Source: Polynucleobacter alcilacus (lineage in GTDB: Bacteria; Pseudomonadota; Gammaproteobacteria; Burkholderiales; Burkholderiaceae). Taken from it: a stretch of 64,000 bases of DNA. The position numbers and the translations under genes are program-made. Position 1 is the stretch's first letter. Each line of letters starts with the position of its first letter. The stretch is from positions 400,039 through 464,038 of the forward strand of contig NZ_JACVQD010000001.1 in the NCBI RefSeq assembly GCF_018881545.1. The letters are read 5' to 3'. This document shows, one piece after another, positions 48,753 to 56,809 of this stretch. The notes beneath the pieces were generated by a model. The model made no database searches, had not been told where the DNA came from, and saw only the letters and a list, made by a program, of their open reading frames with translations.

Positions 48753-50051
48753 ATGAAAGCCGCTTCAGCATCTAGCTTGCAGGGCACAGGAAATGTTGGC
48801 TTAGTATCTGCAACGACGATGAGCTTAAGTGGCATGATGGGCTCAGGACTATTTACCGTTTTTGGCTTCGCCTACTTGACAGCAGGAACCCATTTTCCAT
48901 TTCCTTTTTTGTTGGCAGGTATCGCTGTATTTTTTACCGTATATTCTTTCGCCAAAATTAGCGCCGCTTTTCCTGCAAGGGGTGGTCCTGCGGGATACAT
49001 CGTCACGGTCTATGGTGATGGGTTTATTGCGGGTTGGATGAATTTATTCTTCTATATTGGCTTTTTAATTTCTACTGCACTCTATGCCTCCGGATTCACA
49101 GAATTTATCGCCGTATTAACGGGAAATTTCTTCACTCCCCTAGGGCTGAAATTGATTGGGGCTGGATTAGTAATGCTTTTTTCACTACTGAATCTTCTGG
49201 GCGCTCGTATCGTTGGCATTGCCGGCTCCATCGCAATTGGCCTGGTATTTTTAGCGCTGTTTGGATTTAGCGGTATTGGCTTGAGCCACATTCATTTTGC
49301 TGATGTCACTTTATTGGGTGGCTCGTTTGAAGGCATCGCCATTGCAACTGGAATGCTTTATGTCAACTACCAAGGTTTTGCAGTAGTCAGCAGCGCCGCA
49401 GGCTCTATGACTAATCCCAAGAAAACAGTCCCCCAAGCAATGCTGATTGCCACCCCTTTGATCATCTGTCTTTATGTTTTAGTAAGTTGGATTGCGATCC
49501 AAATCACTCCGCTTGCCGCAATACAGGCTGATCCTGGAAATATGCTGGGAATAGCTGCTAAGCTGATTGCTGGTGACGCAGGCTTTATTGTGATTGGACT
49601 CTCGGCCCTGTTAGCCTCTGCGGCTGCAGTAAATGCCACTATTTTTACTGCGTCTAAGGTTCTGGATGTTATCGTGCATGCGCATCCTAAAACGCAATGG
49701 CTAAGCAAGGCAATCGGAGAAGGTCAATTTAGACCCCTGCTGATTTCTGCGGTGATTGTGATTGGCCTGGTGTTAGCCTTTCCTCTAGAAATCGTTGGGA
49801 AAATGGCAAGCATGGCTTTTTTAATTCTCTTTGCCGTAATTACTTTTGGGCATTTACGAATTCGTCAACAAACCGGCACTCAGGCTTGGATACTCTGGTG
49901 CGGGGTCATTATTAATGTATCCCTATTTCTTTTTCTATTCATCAATGGGCACAACACAAACCCCTCGGGAAATATTGCGCTGATGATTGGCTTATTAGCT
50001 ACCTTCCTCGTTCAGGTGAAATACCATTTTACGAAATCAGAACAGCACTAA
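48753..50051 (+). CDS. APC-superfamily amino acid permease
   Basis: Inner-membrane transporter with about 12 helices over 432 aa. The first helix has TTMSLSGMMGSGLFTVFGFAY, the unwound substrate-binding region of APC proteins, and helix 3 area has AFPARGGPAGYIV. No substrate can be named. It ends 15 bases from the convergent cupin gene, with no terminator hairpin that I can see. Confidence 0.88.
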   Translation: MKAASASSLQGTGNVGLVSATTMSLSGMMGSGLFTVFGFAYLTAGTHFPFPFLLAGIAVFFTVYSFAKISAAFPARGGPAGYIVTVYGDGFIAGWMNLFFYIGFLISTALYASGFTEFIAVLTGNFFTPLGLKLIGAGLVMLFSLLNLLGARIVGIAGSIAIGLVFLALFGFSGIGLSHIHFADVTLLGGSFEGIAIATGMLYVNYQGFAVVSSAAGSMTNPKKTVPQAMLIATPLIICLYVLVSWIAIQITPLAAIQADPGNMLGIAAKLIAGDAGFIVIGLSALLASAAAVNATIFTASKVLDVIVHAHPKTQWLSKAIGEGQFRPLLISAVIVIGLVLAFPLEIVGKMASMAFLILFAVITFGHLRIRQQTGTQAWILWCGVIINVSLFLFLFINGHNTNPSGNIALMIGLLATFLVQVKYHFTKSEQH

Positions 50052-50066
50052 GCTGTCATCTCGATT

Positions 50067-50534
50067 TTAATTTGGCGCAGTGCAACTTGTGGGTTTAATT
50101 TGATCGGGAGTTGTCTCTCCTAAGTAAACGCCGATCACTTTTACAGGTGTTTTTCCTGCCACCTTGCCGATATGACACCAATCAATTGCTTCTACATACG
50201 ATGTGCCCGGTTTATAGATTTTTTTACCCTTGCTGCCGTAATCAACCTCTAAATCACCAGATATTACATAAACATACAGTGGTATCAAATGCTTATGAAG
50301 ATCAGTTTGTTTGCCTACAGGAATATCAATAATAAAGGCCTTAATGAGGGGTTGCCCTACTGGATAATTAAAGTCTTGTCCAAGGGTTGTTTTAGGTGCC
50401 CCAACAATTGTGATCGGCGTCGCATCGATATCTTCATAAGGCACCTTGCCATCGAGATGGGTAAGCGCTAATGCATTGGTGGCTAGGATAGCTAGGCTTA
50501 TTACAAATAACTGCTTGATGGATTTCATCATCAT
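50067..50534 (-). CDS. Exported cupin-domain protein
   Basis: About 155 aa with a signal peptide (KQLFVISLAILATNALA) and one cupin barrel: metal-type residues appear in KQTDLHKHLIPLYVYVISGDLEV and the second cupin box ...GTSYVEAIDWCHIGKV. There are three consecutive in-frame ATG codons (50534, 50531, 50528) and a TTG further up at 50546. I list the first ATG. Function unknown; small periplasmic cupins often bind metal or sugar ligands. Confidence 0.8.
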   Translation of the reverse strand: MMMKSIKQLFVISLAILATNALALTHLDGKVPYEDIDATPITIVGAPKTTLGQDFNYPVGQPLIKAFIIDIPVGKQTDLHKHLIPLYVYVISGDLEVDYGSKGKKIYKPGTSYVEAIDWCHIGKVAGKTPVKVIGVYLGETTPDQIKPTSCTAPN

Positions 50535-50596
50535 TTCACTTTTCAATAAGTTAGGATTCTAAAACCACAATACTTGAACTGCGTTTTTCTGGCAAT

Positions 50597-50637
50597 GCTT
50601 TTCTAAAAAGCGGGATGATCGAGCTTGAACTCGATCA
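50597..50637 (-). terminator. Probable terminator after the TPR gene
   Basis: Stem TGATCGAG/CTCGATCA at 50616-50637 with a six-base loop, followed on the minus strand by a second small hairpin (50597-50611) containing TTTTT. It lies just beyond the stop of the TPR gene. The T-run is several bases away from the main stem, so strength is uncertain. Confidence 0.45.
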
Positions 50638-50658
50638 GGTAGTCAGATTATCAAACTC

Positions 50659-51108
50659 CTATTTTTTAGACTTATATTTTTGGATGGCCTCTTTTAAATC
50701 TGAATACTCCTCGCAGCCAAAAGTACAGGCCTTATCTAGCCTGGCCAATAAGGCCTCTGCCCCCGCCAAGTCATTATTAGTTAACTTCAACATTCCATAA
50801 TACTCAAGAGCCCCACGATGCTTTGGGTCAATTTTTAATGCTGCTTGATAGTATTTTTCTGCCCCGATCAAGTCAGGCGGCTGTTTCTTGCGCAGACTAA
50901 AGCCCATCAAATTATTCCAGTCGGCTGAACTTATATCGTTGGCAGTCTGTAATTGCTGAATAGCCTGATTATATTTTTCTGCCTTGATACTTGCCCTTGC
51001 TTCGCTTAGCCAAACAGGATCTTGCTTTGCAGGGGCGGTATCTGCTGCCTGAGAGACTCCGATGAAAAATAAAAACAATAAAAAGCTAAAAGACAAGTAT
51101 TTCATCAT
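50659..51108 (-). CDS. Exported TPR-repeat protein
   Basis: 149 aa with a signal peptide (cleavage near SQA/AD, residue 21) and about two to three TPR helices pairs (WLSEARASIKAEKYNQAIQQL; LIGAEKYYQAALKIDPKHRGALEYYGML; DLAGAEALLARLDKAC). Two cysteines near the C-terminus (KACTFGCEEY) could form a disulfide. The start has a strong AGGAGA Shine-Dalgarno. Function unknown; TPRs imply a protein partner in the periplasm. Confidence 0.8.
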   Translation of the reverse strand: MMKYLSFSFLLFLFFIGVSQAADTAPAKQDPVWLSEARASIKAEKYNQAIQQLQTANDISSADWNNLMGFSLRKKQPPDLIGAEKYYQAALKIDPKHRGALEYYGMLKLTNNDLAGAEALLARLDKACTFGCEEYSDLKEAIQKYKSKK

Positions 51109-51141
51109 TTCTCCTAGATAGAATCTCTGCGTGCTTGATGG

Positions 51142-51720
51142 TTAAGGGCTTGGGTACATTACATGAGAAACATATTCCCCATTTTTATTCACTTTCACTA
51201 ACACCATGTCGCCTACACCAACGACTTTACCAGTGTAAGCCTGAATATTGACATGATGTGTCACAAGAATAATGGGTACCCTAGATTGCTTTCCTAATTC
51301 ATTTTTAATCAGTACTTCCAACTGCTTGGTTTGCTTTTTTTCTAAAGACATATCATCAAAAAAAGATCCTATTGCTGGGTCAATTTTTACCGGACCTTTA
51401 TTCAAAAGATTTGCCGTCTCTAAGCATCTACACCAAGGACTACTGAATACCGTAGCAACCTGAATCTCTTGACTGGATAACCACGCTCCAATCGCTTTTG
51501 ATTGCTTTTTGCCATATTCGCCTAGGTTTCGTTGAGTGGCACATTGAGCAATCACATATCCAGAAGGATCACCATAACCAGGCGCATCGGCATGCCTCAT
51601 CAGGAGGACGTGCTGGCCATCTTGTAAATCCGCCGCTAAGGCAGCCAATGCTTGCTGAGAGAGGCAAAAGGTGCACAGTAAAAAAAGGCTCGTTGAAATG
51701 ATTCGGCTTAGAAAAGTCAT
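51142..51720 (-). CDS. Exported histidine phosphatase (branch with RHG-like motif)
   Basis: 192 aa. Signal peptide ending near QQALA (residue 26). Catalytic motif LLMRHADAPG has the phospho-histidine H43 and R42. A second conserved arginine lies in SPWCRCLETANLL and the late catalytic histidine in ILVTHHVNIQAYTG. Histidine phosphatase superfamily; an exported location suggests dephosphorylation of periplasmic phosphate esters. 33 bases before the TPR gene on the same strand. Confidence 0.87.
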   Translation of the reverse strand: MTFLSRIISTSLFLLCTFCLSQQALAALAADLQDGQHVLLMRHADAPGYGDPSGYVIAQCATQRNLGEYGKKQSKAIGAWLSSQEIQVATVFSSPWCRCLETANLLNKGPVKIDPAIGSFFDDMSLEKKQTKQLEVLIKNELGKQSRVPIILVTHHVNIQAYTGKVVGVGDMVLVKVNKNGEYVSHVMYPSP

Positions 51721-51793
51721 GATTATTTGTGTATTTTGTAGGGTATTCGCCCTATCGTAATCTACAGCGAATGATCTTGCACCTCTACAAAAA

Positions 51794-51815
51794 ATGCCCT
51801 ACAAAAGCAGGGCAT
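51794..51815 (-). terminator. Intrinsic terminator after the LpxL-like gene
   Basis: Stem ATGCCCT (51794-51800) / AGGGCAT (51809-51815) with a loop of eight bases. On the minus strand it is followed by a run of T (the plus strand has AAAAAA before the stem). It lies about 47 bases downstream of the acyltransferase stop. Confidence 0.8.
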
Positions 51816-51861
51816 TATTAGCATTTAGTGGCCCTAGGCGGTATCGACCAAGGCACATGGC

Positions 51862-52713
51862 TTACTCTATGGGAACCATTTCTGCTCCAATAGGTCGCTT
51901 GTAGCGGTTATAAGACCACATATATTGGTGCGGCTTGGACACGATCATTTCCTCAAAATAATGATTCATTTCTGTGCAGGCATCAACCAAGCAATCTGGA
52001 AATACTTCTGGCAAGAGACGACTTTTAATTACCCAGCCTTTACCCAATCCCAATCTTTCTGCTCCAACAAACAGCGTTGCTACATTTGCTTGACGAGCCA
52101 ATTTAATCGGAAATGAAGTGGTATAAGCATACTGGTTGAAAAATTTAGCCCAAATTCCATCTCCAACGCTAGGCACCTGATCGGCCAGAATACCAATGAC
52201 CTCACCTTGAAGCAGAGCTCGCTTAATTTGACGGACCCCGCCAAGATTCGCCTCCACAAATACCATCTGTGAATGCTTCCGAGACTTCAACATTAGCGTA
52301 TTGACCCAGTTCTTTTTGGCTGGCCTATACATTACCGTTGCCTTCATATGCTCGGCAAAAATACGAGGCACTATTTCAAATCCACCAAAATGGGAGGCCA
52401 GAATAATTAAGCCTTTTCCATTTTTGGATAGTTCAATGATTTGATCCAGGTTTTCTATGGTGGCTTTGTTGATAGCAGACTGTGGATGTCTCCAGATCCA
52501 TAAAGTATCTGCAATCATAATTCCAGATTCAGCGGCAACCCGCCACGGAGTTAATTCAAATCCAGAATACATTGCGGCGCTCTGATAGTTTTTATCTAAG
52601 CGCGCGCGATACCGCGCAGAACACAAGTAAATCAAAATCCCTACAGCAGCGCCAATAGTCTGAAGGACAGCTAGGGGGAGAGCGCTAAAGAGTCTTAAGA
52701 GGAAATACAACAT
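51862..52713 (-). CDS. LpxL/HtrB-family lysophospholipid/lipid A acyltransferase
   Basis: 283 aa with an N-terminal membrane helix (about 1-30). The family catalytic motif HX4E is present as H108-E113 in LASHFGGFE. VMYRPAKKNW and GVRQIKRALLQGEVIGILADQVPS are typical of LpxL/LpxM-like secondary acyltransferases of lipid A. Which acyl chain or position is used cannot be told, and more than one paralogue is usual in betaproteobacteria. Confidence 0.9.
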   Translation of the reverse strand: MLYFLLRLFSALPLAVLQTIGAAVGILIYLCSARYRARLDKNYQSAAMYSGFELTPWRVAAESGIMIADTLWIWRHPQSAINKATIENLDQIIELSKNGKGLIILASHFGGFEIVPRIFAEHMKATVMYRPAKKNWVNTLMLKSRKHSQMVFVEANLGGVRQIKRALLQGEVIGILADQVPSVGDGIWAKFFNQYAYTTSFPIKLARQANVATLFVGAERLGLGKGWVIKSRLLPEVFPDCLVDACTEMNHYFEEMIVSKPHQYMWSYNRYKRPIGAEMVPIE

Positions 52714-52734
52714 CCGCCATTCTAGACCCCATTA

Positions 52735-52760
52735 AGGAAAAAACCACCCGTAGGTGGTTT
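52735..52760 (-). terminator. Intrinsic terminator after the CHRD gene
   Basis: Stem AAACCACC (52741-52748) / GGTGGTTT (52753-52760), loop CGTA. On the minus strand it is followed by TTTTTT (plus-strand AAAAAA run before the stem). It sits about 40 bases past the CHRD stop codon. Confidence 0.88.
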
Positions 52761-52800
52761 TAATGCTTCTAAGCGCCCTAGGGCCGAGGATCTCTCATTC

Positions 52801-53226
52801 TTAAGGCTTCAACTGCGCTCTAATTTCGCCCGGTTTATTGGTGGCACTGTGAACATTGAGATACAGATTGCCACTCTTCAAACTTTGGAGTTGGGCATCC
52901 GTTAATTTGGCGCCTGCTGGAGCTGACCAAACATTGTCTGCAGTCTTAGCAAATGGCACGATTACGGGACCATTTTGGCCCATCGGCGCTTCATGAATAT
53001 GGGCCATCGTTCCGTCAACACCAGTTGTAGTAATCGTTCCTGATACTGATCCATCTGGAGTAACCATGATGGAACCCACTCCGGATGCAGAGGTCATCAC
53101 TGGCGGAACCTCTTGGGCTCCAGTAAGGGTTACCTTCATTGATTGGGCACTAACAGCCAATGAAGTAATGCCAATGCAAAATCCAATGGTAGTTTTAATT
53201 AAAGTATTCCTTTTGATCATTTGCAT
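52801..53226 (-). CDS. Exported CHRD-domain protein
   Basis: 141 aa: a signal peptide (cleavage near SLAVSAQ, about residue 28) and a single CHRD (chordin-like) domain. Domain hallmarks are LTGAQEVPPVMTSASGVGS, MAHIHEAPMGQNGPVIV and LYLNVHSATNKPGEIRAQL. The domain is widespread in secreted bacterial proteins with no proven function. It ends in a good terminator and stands as its own unit. Confidence 0.88.
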   Translation of the reverse strand: MQMIKRNTLIKTTIGFCIGITSLAVSAQSMKVTLTGAQEVPPVMTSASGVGSIMVTPDGSVSGTITTTGVDGTMAHIHEAPMGQNGPVIVPFAKTADNVWSAPAGAKLTDAQLQSLKSGNLYLNVHSATNKPGEIRAQLKP

Positions 53227-53372
53227 CTCCTATGGGTTTAGTTCTAGATTCAGACTATCACAATTAGATTAATGAGGTAAGTCGACAGTCATGCCAAATC
53301 CCCATAATTATTCTAGGGTCTCTTATGAATGGCCAACACTGTCCAATAGTCCTTTAGGAAAGCCTGAATGAC

Positions 53373-54221
53373 TTAGGCTTTTTTGATTGTGGCGATCACT
53401 GGAGCATGGTCAGAGGGCTGCTCCCAGCTTCTGGGTGCCTTATCTACTAGGCTAGCGCTGCATTGCTCTTGCAGTGCCGCGCTGAGAAGGATGTGATCAA
53501 TACGCATGCCGGCATTTCTTCTAAAGCCCATCATGCGATAGTCCCACCAACTAAAGGTTTTGGGGGCTTGTTCAAACATTCTGAAGGAATCTGAGAACCC
53601 GAGCTTGATTAATTCTTGGAAGGCGTTTCTTTCTGGAGGGGATACCAAGTTCTGCCCTTCCCATGCTTTAGGGTCATGAACATCTGCATCATCTGGTGCG
53701 ATATTGAAATCCCCTAGTAGCGCCAAGCGCTGGTTTTGTTGCAGCTCTTCTGTTAACCAGTCTTGTAATTTGCTTAACCAGTCTAGTTTGTATGCGAACT
53801 TGTCGCTGTCAGGTGATTGCCCATTGGGGAAGTAAGCCGAGATCAGTCTGATGGGTGGAATGCCCGCAAAGGGAATAGTCGCAGCCAAGATGCGCTGCTG
53901 CTCATCTTCGTTTCCAGGGATATTTCTGGTGGGCTTTAAAAAAGTAGTGCTTGCATCTGAAGCAATCGAGGCTAAAGCCGCCTTACGCACGATGATGGCG
54001 ACGCCGTTATAGGTCTTTTGCCCTGCAGCGATGCTGAGGTAGCCCGCAGCTTCAAGTTCTGCATGGGGATACTTATCATCCGTAAGCTTGAGCTCTTGCA
54101 GGCACAAGGCATCAATCGGCTGCTGAGTTTTTTCTTGATCTTGCAGCCAACGAAGTACATGTGGCAGGCGCACCTTTAAGGAATTGACATTCCATGCGGC
54201 GATGCGGATTGAATCAGTCAT
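53373..54221 (-). CDS. xthA: Exodeoxyribonuclease III / AP endonuclease
   Basis: Repairs abasic sites and removes 3' blocking groups. The exonuclease-endonuclease-phosphatase fold shows RIAAWNVNSLKVRLP, the metal-binding glutamate in CLQELKLTDDKYP, LLGDFNIAPDDADVHDP and the C-terminal QPSDHAPVIATI. I chose ATG 54221 (282 aa). It overlaps the ntrC stop by 8 bases (ATGACTGA), placing a DNA-repair enzyme at the end of the nitrogen-control operon. Confidence 0.95.
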   Translation of the reverse strand: MTDSIRIAAWNVNSLKVRLPHVLRWLQDQEKTQQPIDALCLQELKLTDDKYPHAELEAAGYLSIAAGQKTYNGVAIIVRKAALASIASDASTTFLKPTRNIPGNEDEQQRILAATIPFAGIPPIRLISAYFPNGQSPDSDKFAYKLDWLSKLQDWLTEELQQNQRLALLGDFNIAPDDADVHDPKAWEGQNLVSPPERNAFQELIKLGFSDSFRMFEQAPKTFSWWDYRMMGFRRNAGMRIDHILLSAALQEQCSASLVDKAPRSWEQPSDHAPVIATIKKA

Positions 54222-55665
54222 CGATGCCGAGTTCTTGCAACTTACGGGTAATGGTATTACGGCCGATACCAAGGCGTTGCGCTGCTTCTACTCGGCGACC
54301 ACGCGTTACCTCTAAGGCAGCCATTAATACGGCCTTCTCAAAACGGGCACAGAGTGCGTCATAAACCTCAGTATCGCCATCCTGCAGCATCTTCACTGCT
54401 AAACGTCCAAGACCACTCTCCCAGTCGCCAGCTGAAGTTTTTGCCGTAGTTAAATTACTTGGAGATGACTCACCTTGCAAAATGGGTGGCTGATCACTTG
54501 CTTCAGCAAGGATGTCTGCAGGTAAATCACTAATGCCGATCACGTTAGCCGGTGTCATCACAGTAAGCCAATGGCATAAGTTCTCTAATTGACGAACATT
54601 ACCTGGGAATGGCATCGCTGCGATTTCCTTAAGCACTTCGTCAGAGAGCTTTTTAGGTTCGACGCCTAAAGATTTAGCGCAATTCAGCATGAAGTGTCTT
54701 GCCAACATCGGAATATCTTCACTACGCTCGCGTAATGAAGGCATACGCAGACGGATGACATTCAAACGGTGCAATAAGTCTTCACGGAATAATCCCGCGG
54801 CAACTCTGCTATCAAGATTCTGATGTGTAGAAGCGATAATACGAACATTCGCTTTGATTGGGTCTTGCCCGCCTAAGCGATAAAAATGACCATCTGTTAA
54901 TACACGCAAGAGACGTGTTTGCAAATCAAATGGTAGTTCACCGATTTCACCTAAAAATAATGTACCGCCATCAGCCTGCTCAAAGCGACCGCGACGTAAA
55001 GTCTGCGCACCCGGAAATGCACCGCGCTCATGACCAAACAATTCAGATTCGAGTAAGTCTTTAGGAACTGCTGAGGTGCTCAGTGATACAAATGGACCCT
55101 TGGCTCTTGGGCTATGTTTATGCAGCGCATGGGCAACTAACTCTTTACCAGTTCCAGACTCGCCATTGATCAACACAGTCGCATGGGATTGGGCTAAACG
55201 ACCTATCGCACGAAAGATTTCTTGCATTGCTGGAGCCTGACCAATAATCTCAGTCGATTCTTGCCTCCATCCAGCCGGGTCTTTGGTAGTAGATTCATTA
55301 CGAATGCCCTGCTCTACCGCGCGACGGATTAACTCAACGGCTTTTTCGATATCGAAGGGTTTGGTCAGGTATTCAAATGCGCCGCCCTGAAATGATGACA
55401 CTGCCGAATCTAAATCTGAATAAGCGGTCATGATGATGACAGGCAAATGCGGATGGCTGGCCTTTACATGTTGCAATAAATCCAAACCATTACCGCGCGG
55501 CATGCGAATATCGGAGATCAGAACCTGAGGCGACTCTTTCTCTAATGCATTGAGGACATCATTTGGATTTGAGAAGCTCTTGTGCGGAATATTTTCACGC
55601 GCCAAGGCTTTCTCTAAGACCCAACGAATAGATTGATCATCATCGACGATCCAAATTGGTTTCAT
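54214..55665 (-). CDS. ntrC: Nitrogen regulation response regulator NtrC, with altered sigma-54 and Walker B motifs
   Basis: 483 aa. Receiver with phospho-acceptor D52 (SDIRMPRGNG), a central AAA+ domain with Walker A GESGTGKE (168-175) and arginine-finger region FREDLLHR (293-300), and a C-terminal Fis-type helix-turn-helix (VEAAQRLGIGRNTITRKL). Two key positions differ from the family: the sigma-54 contact loop is GAFPGA (215-220, Pro at 218 instead of Thr) and Walker B reads LFLGEIGELP (G239 instead of Asp). I checked both codons (CCG and GGT) in the nucleotide sequence. It may have lost sigma-54-coupled ATPase activity but kept DNA binding. Follows ntrB with a 4-base overlap. Confidence 0.92.
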   Translation of the reverse strand: MKPIWIVDDDQSIRWVLEKALARENIPHKSFSNPNDVLNALEKESPQVLISDIRMPRGNGLDLLQHVKASHPHLPVIIMTAYSDLDSAVSSFQGGAFEYLTKPFDIEKAVELIRRAVEQGIRNESTTKDPAGWRQESTEIIGQAPAMQEIFRAIGRLAQSHATVLINGESGTGKELVAHALHKHSPRAKGPFVSLSTSAVPKDLLESELFGHERGAFPGAQTLRRGRFEQADGGTLFLGEIGELPFDLQTRLLRVLTDGHFYRLGGQDPIKANVRIIASTHQNLDSRVAAGLFREDLLHRLNVIRLRMPSLRERSEDIPMLARHFMLNCAKSLGVEPKKLSDEVLKEIAAMPFPGNVRQLENLCHWLTVMTPANVIGISDLPADILAEASDQPPILQGESSPSNLTTAKTSAGDWESGLGRLAVKMLQDGDTEVYDALCARFEKAVLMAALEVTRGRRVEAAQRLGIGRNTITRKLQELGIDD

Positions 55666-56795
55666 GATGCTTTCTCCTGCCTACGGTATGGAATTTGAAT
55701 ATGAAAATCGGTGCATCCAGGGCGACTATTGCACGCAATAAAGCCTTGATGTTGCTGCACAAAGGTTTGTGCCAAAGTAAGGCCTAAACCACTACCCCCC
55801 TCTCTACCAGTCACTAGAGGGAAGAAGATACGTTCAATAATGTCTTCTGGAATGCCAGGGCCGTTATCAATAATATGCAAATCCATTGCCAGCTTATAAC
55901 GCTGTTTTGCAATGGTGACTGACCTTGCCACTCGAGTGTTTAATTCAATTTGCGCAACACCAGCTTGAATTTCTTCAGCAAGCGCTTGCGCAGCGTTATG
56001 CACAATATTTAAAACTGCTTGAATCAATTGCTCACGATCACCCATCACATCAGGCAGGCTAGTGTCATAGTTCCGAATAATTTTTAAGCCCTTAGGAAAT
56101 TCGGCAAGGACTAAGCTGCGCACACGCTCGAGAGCTTCATGCATGCTAAAAGCCTCAATCACATGCGCCTTACGGTGTGGTGCCAATAATCGATCTACCA
56201 GAGTTTGAAGGCGATCCGATTCTTTGATGATGACTTGGGTGTATTCACGCAGGCCTTTTTCAGGCAACTCAAATTCTAATAACTGCGCTGCGCCACGGAT
56301 TCCACCGAGGGGGTTTTTAATCTCGTGCGCCAAATTGCGCATTAATTGCTTATTTGCTTCCACTTGCTGTGTTACACGTTCATCACGTTCGCTGCGCAGC
56401 TGTTGATCGATTGGGAACCACTCCATCATGATGAGGTCTGGATCCTCAAGCGCAGCAATGACAACATGTGCCGGAATGGAATCTTGATGAATCCTGCTAG
56501 GCAATGCATATAAAACCATTTCTTGACGCTGTGCTGAAACATGCCCGAGTTTTACCTCAGTAATCATGTCCTGCAATGCGCCTGTCTCGCCAAACAAATC
56601 CTGCACAGTTTGGCCCTCAAGAGATTTACGCGAGAGATCCAGCGCTGACTCAGCGGCCGGGTTCGCATACACCAATTGTTGGCTCTCTGCCTCAAATACC
56701 ACAATGGCATTTGGCATCTGATCAAGCAATGTCGGAAAAAAAGGAGCAGCCGAAGCTGCTCCCTTGAACGAATTGCGCAACAGACCTGCGCTCAA
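55662..56795 (-). CDS. ntrB: Nitrogen regulation sensor kinase NtrB
   Basis: 377 aa soluble kinase/phosphatase that controls NtrC phosphorylation in response to PII. A PAS domain (about 25-130) precedes HisKA with H157 in NLAHEIKNPLGGIRGAAQLLE and a HATPase domain (IIDNGPGIPEDIIERIFFPLV, GGSGLGLTLAQ). The start is TTG 56795 with an excellent AAGGAG six bases upstream; no ATG occurs before the PAS domain. It lies 14 bases after glnA and overlaps ntrC by 4 bases. Confidence 0.95.
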   Translation of the reverse strand: MSAGLLRNSFKGAASAAPFFPTLLDQMPNAIVVFEAESQQLVYANPAAESALDLSRKSLEGQTVQDLFGETGALQDMITEVKLGHVSAQRQEMVLYALPSRIHQDSIPAHVVIAALEDPDLIMMEWFPIDQQLRSERDERVTQQVEANKQLMRNLAHEIKNPLGGIRGAAQLLEFELPEKGLREYTQVIIKESDRLQTLVDRLLAPHRKAHVIEAFSMHEALERVRSLVLAEFPKGLKIIRNYDTSLPDVMGDREQLIQAVLNIVHNAAQALAEEIQAGVAQIELNTRVARSVTIAKQRYKLAMDLHIIDNGPGIPEDIIERIFFPLVTGREGGSGLGLTLAQTFVQQHQGFIACNSRPGCTDFHIQIPYRRQEKAS

Positions 56796-56809
56796 GTCTT
56801 CTCCTTCGC

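Noticed and set aside
53360..53380. AAGCCT/AGGCTT hairpin as a terminator for xthA
   Set aside because: It overlaps the xthA stop codon and has no T-run on the minus strand after the stem.
51160..54220. Defence island or mobile element in the small exported-gene region
   Set aside because: No integrase, transposase, restriction, toxin-antitoxin or nuclease-effector gene is present. Genes are ordinary envelope families with regular terminators.
56796..56809. Separate promoter for ntrB between glnA and ntrB
   Set aside because: The gap is only 14 bases and holds just the Shine-Dalgarno sequence, so ntrB is most likely read from upstream.
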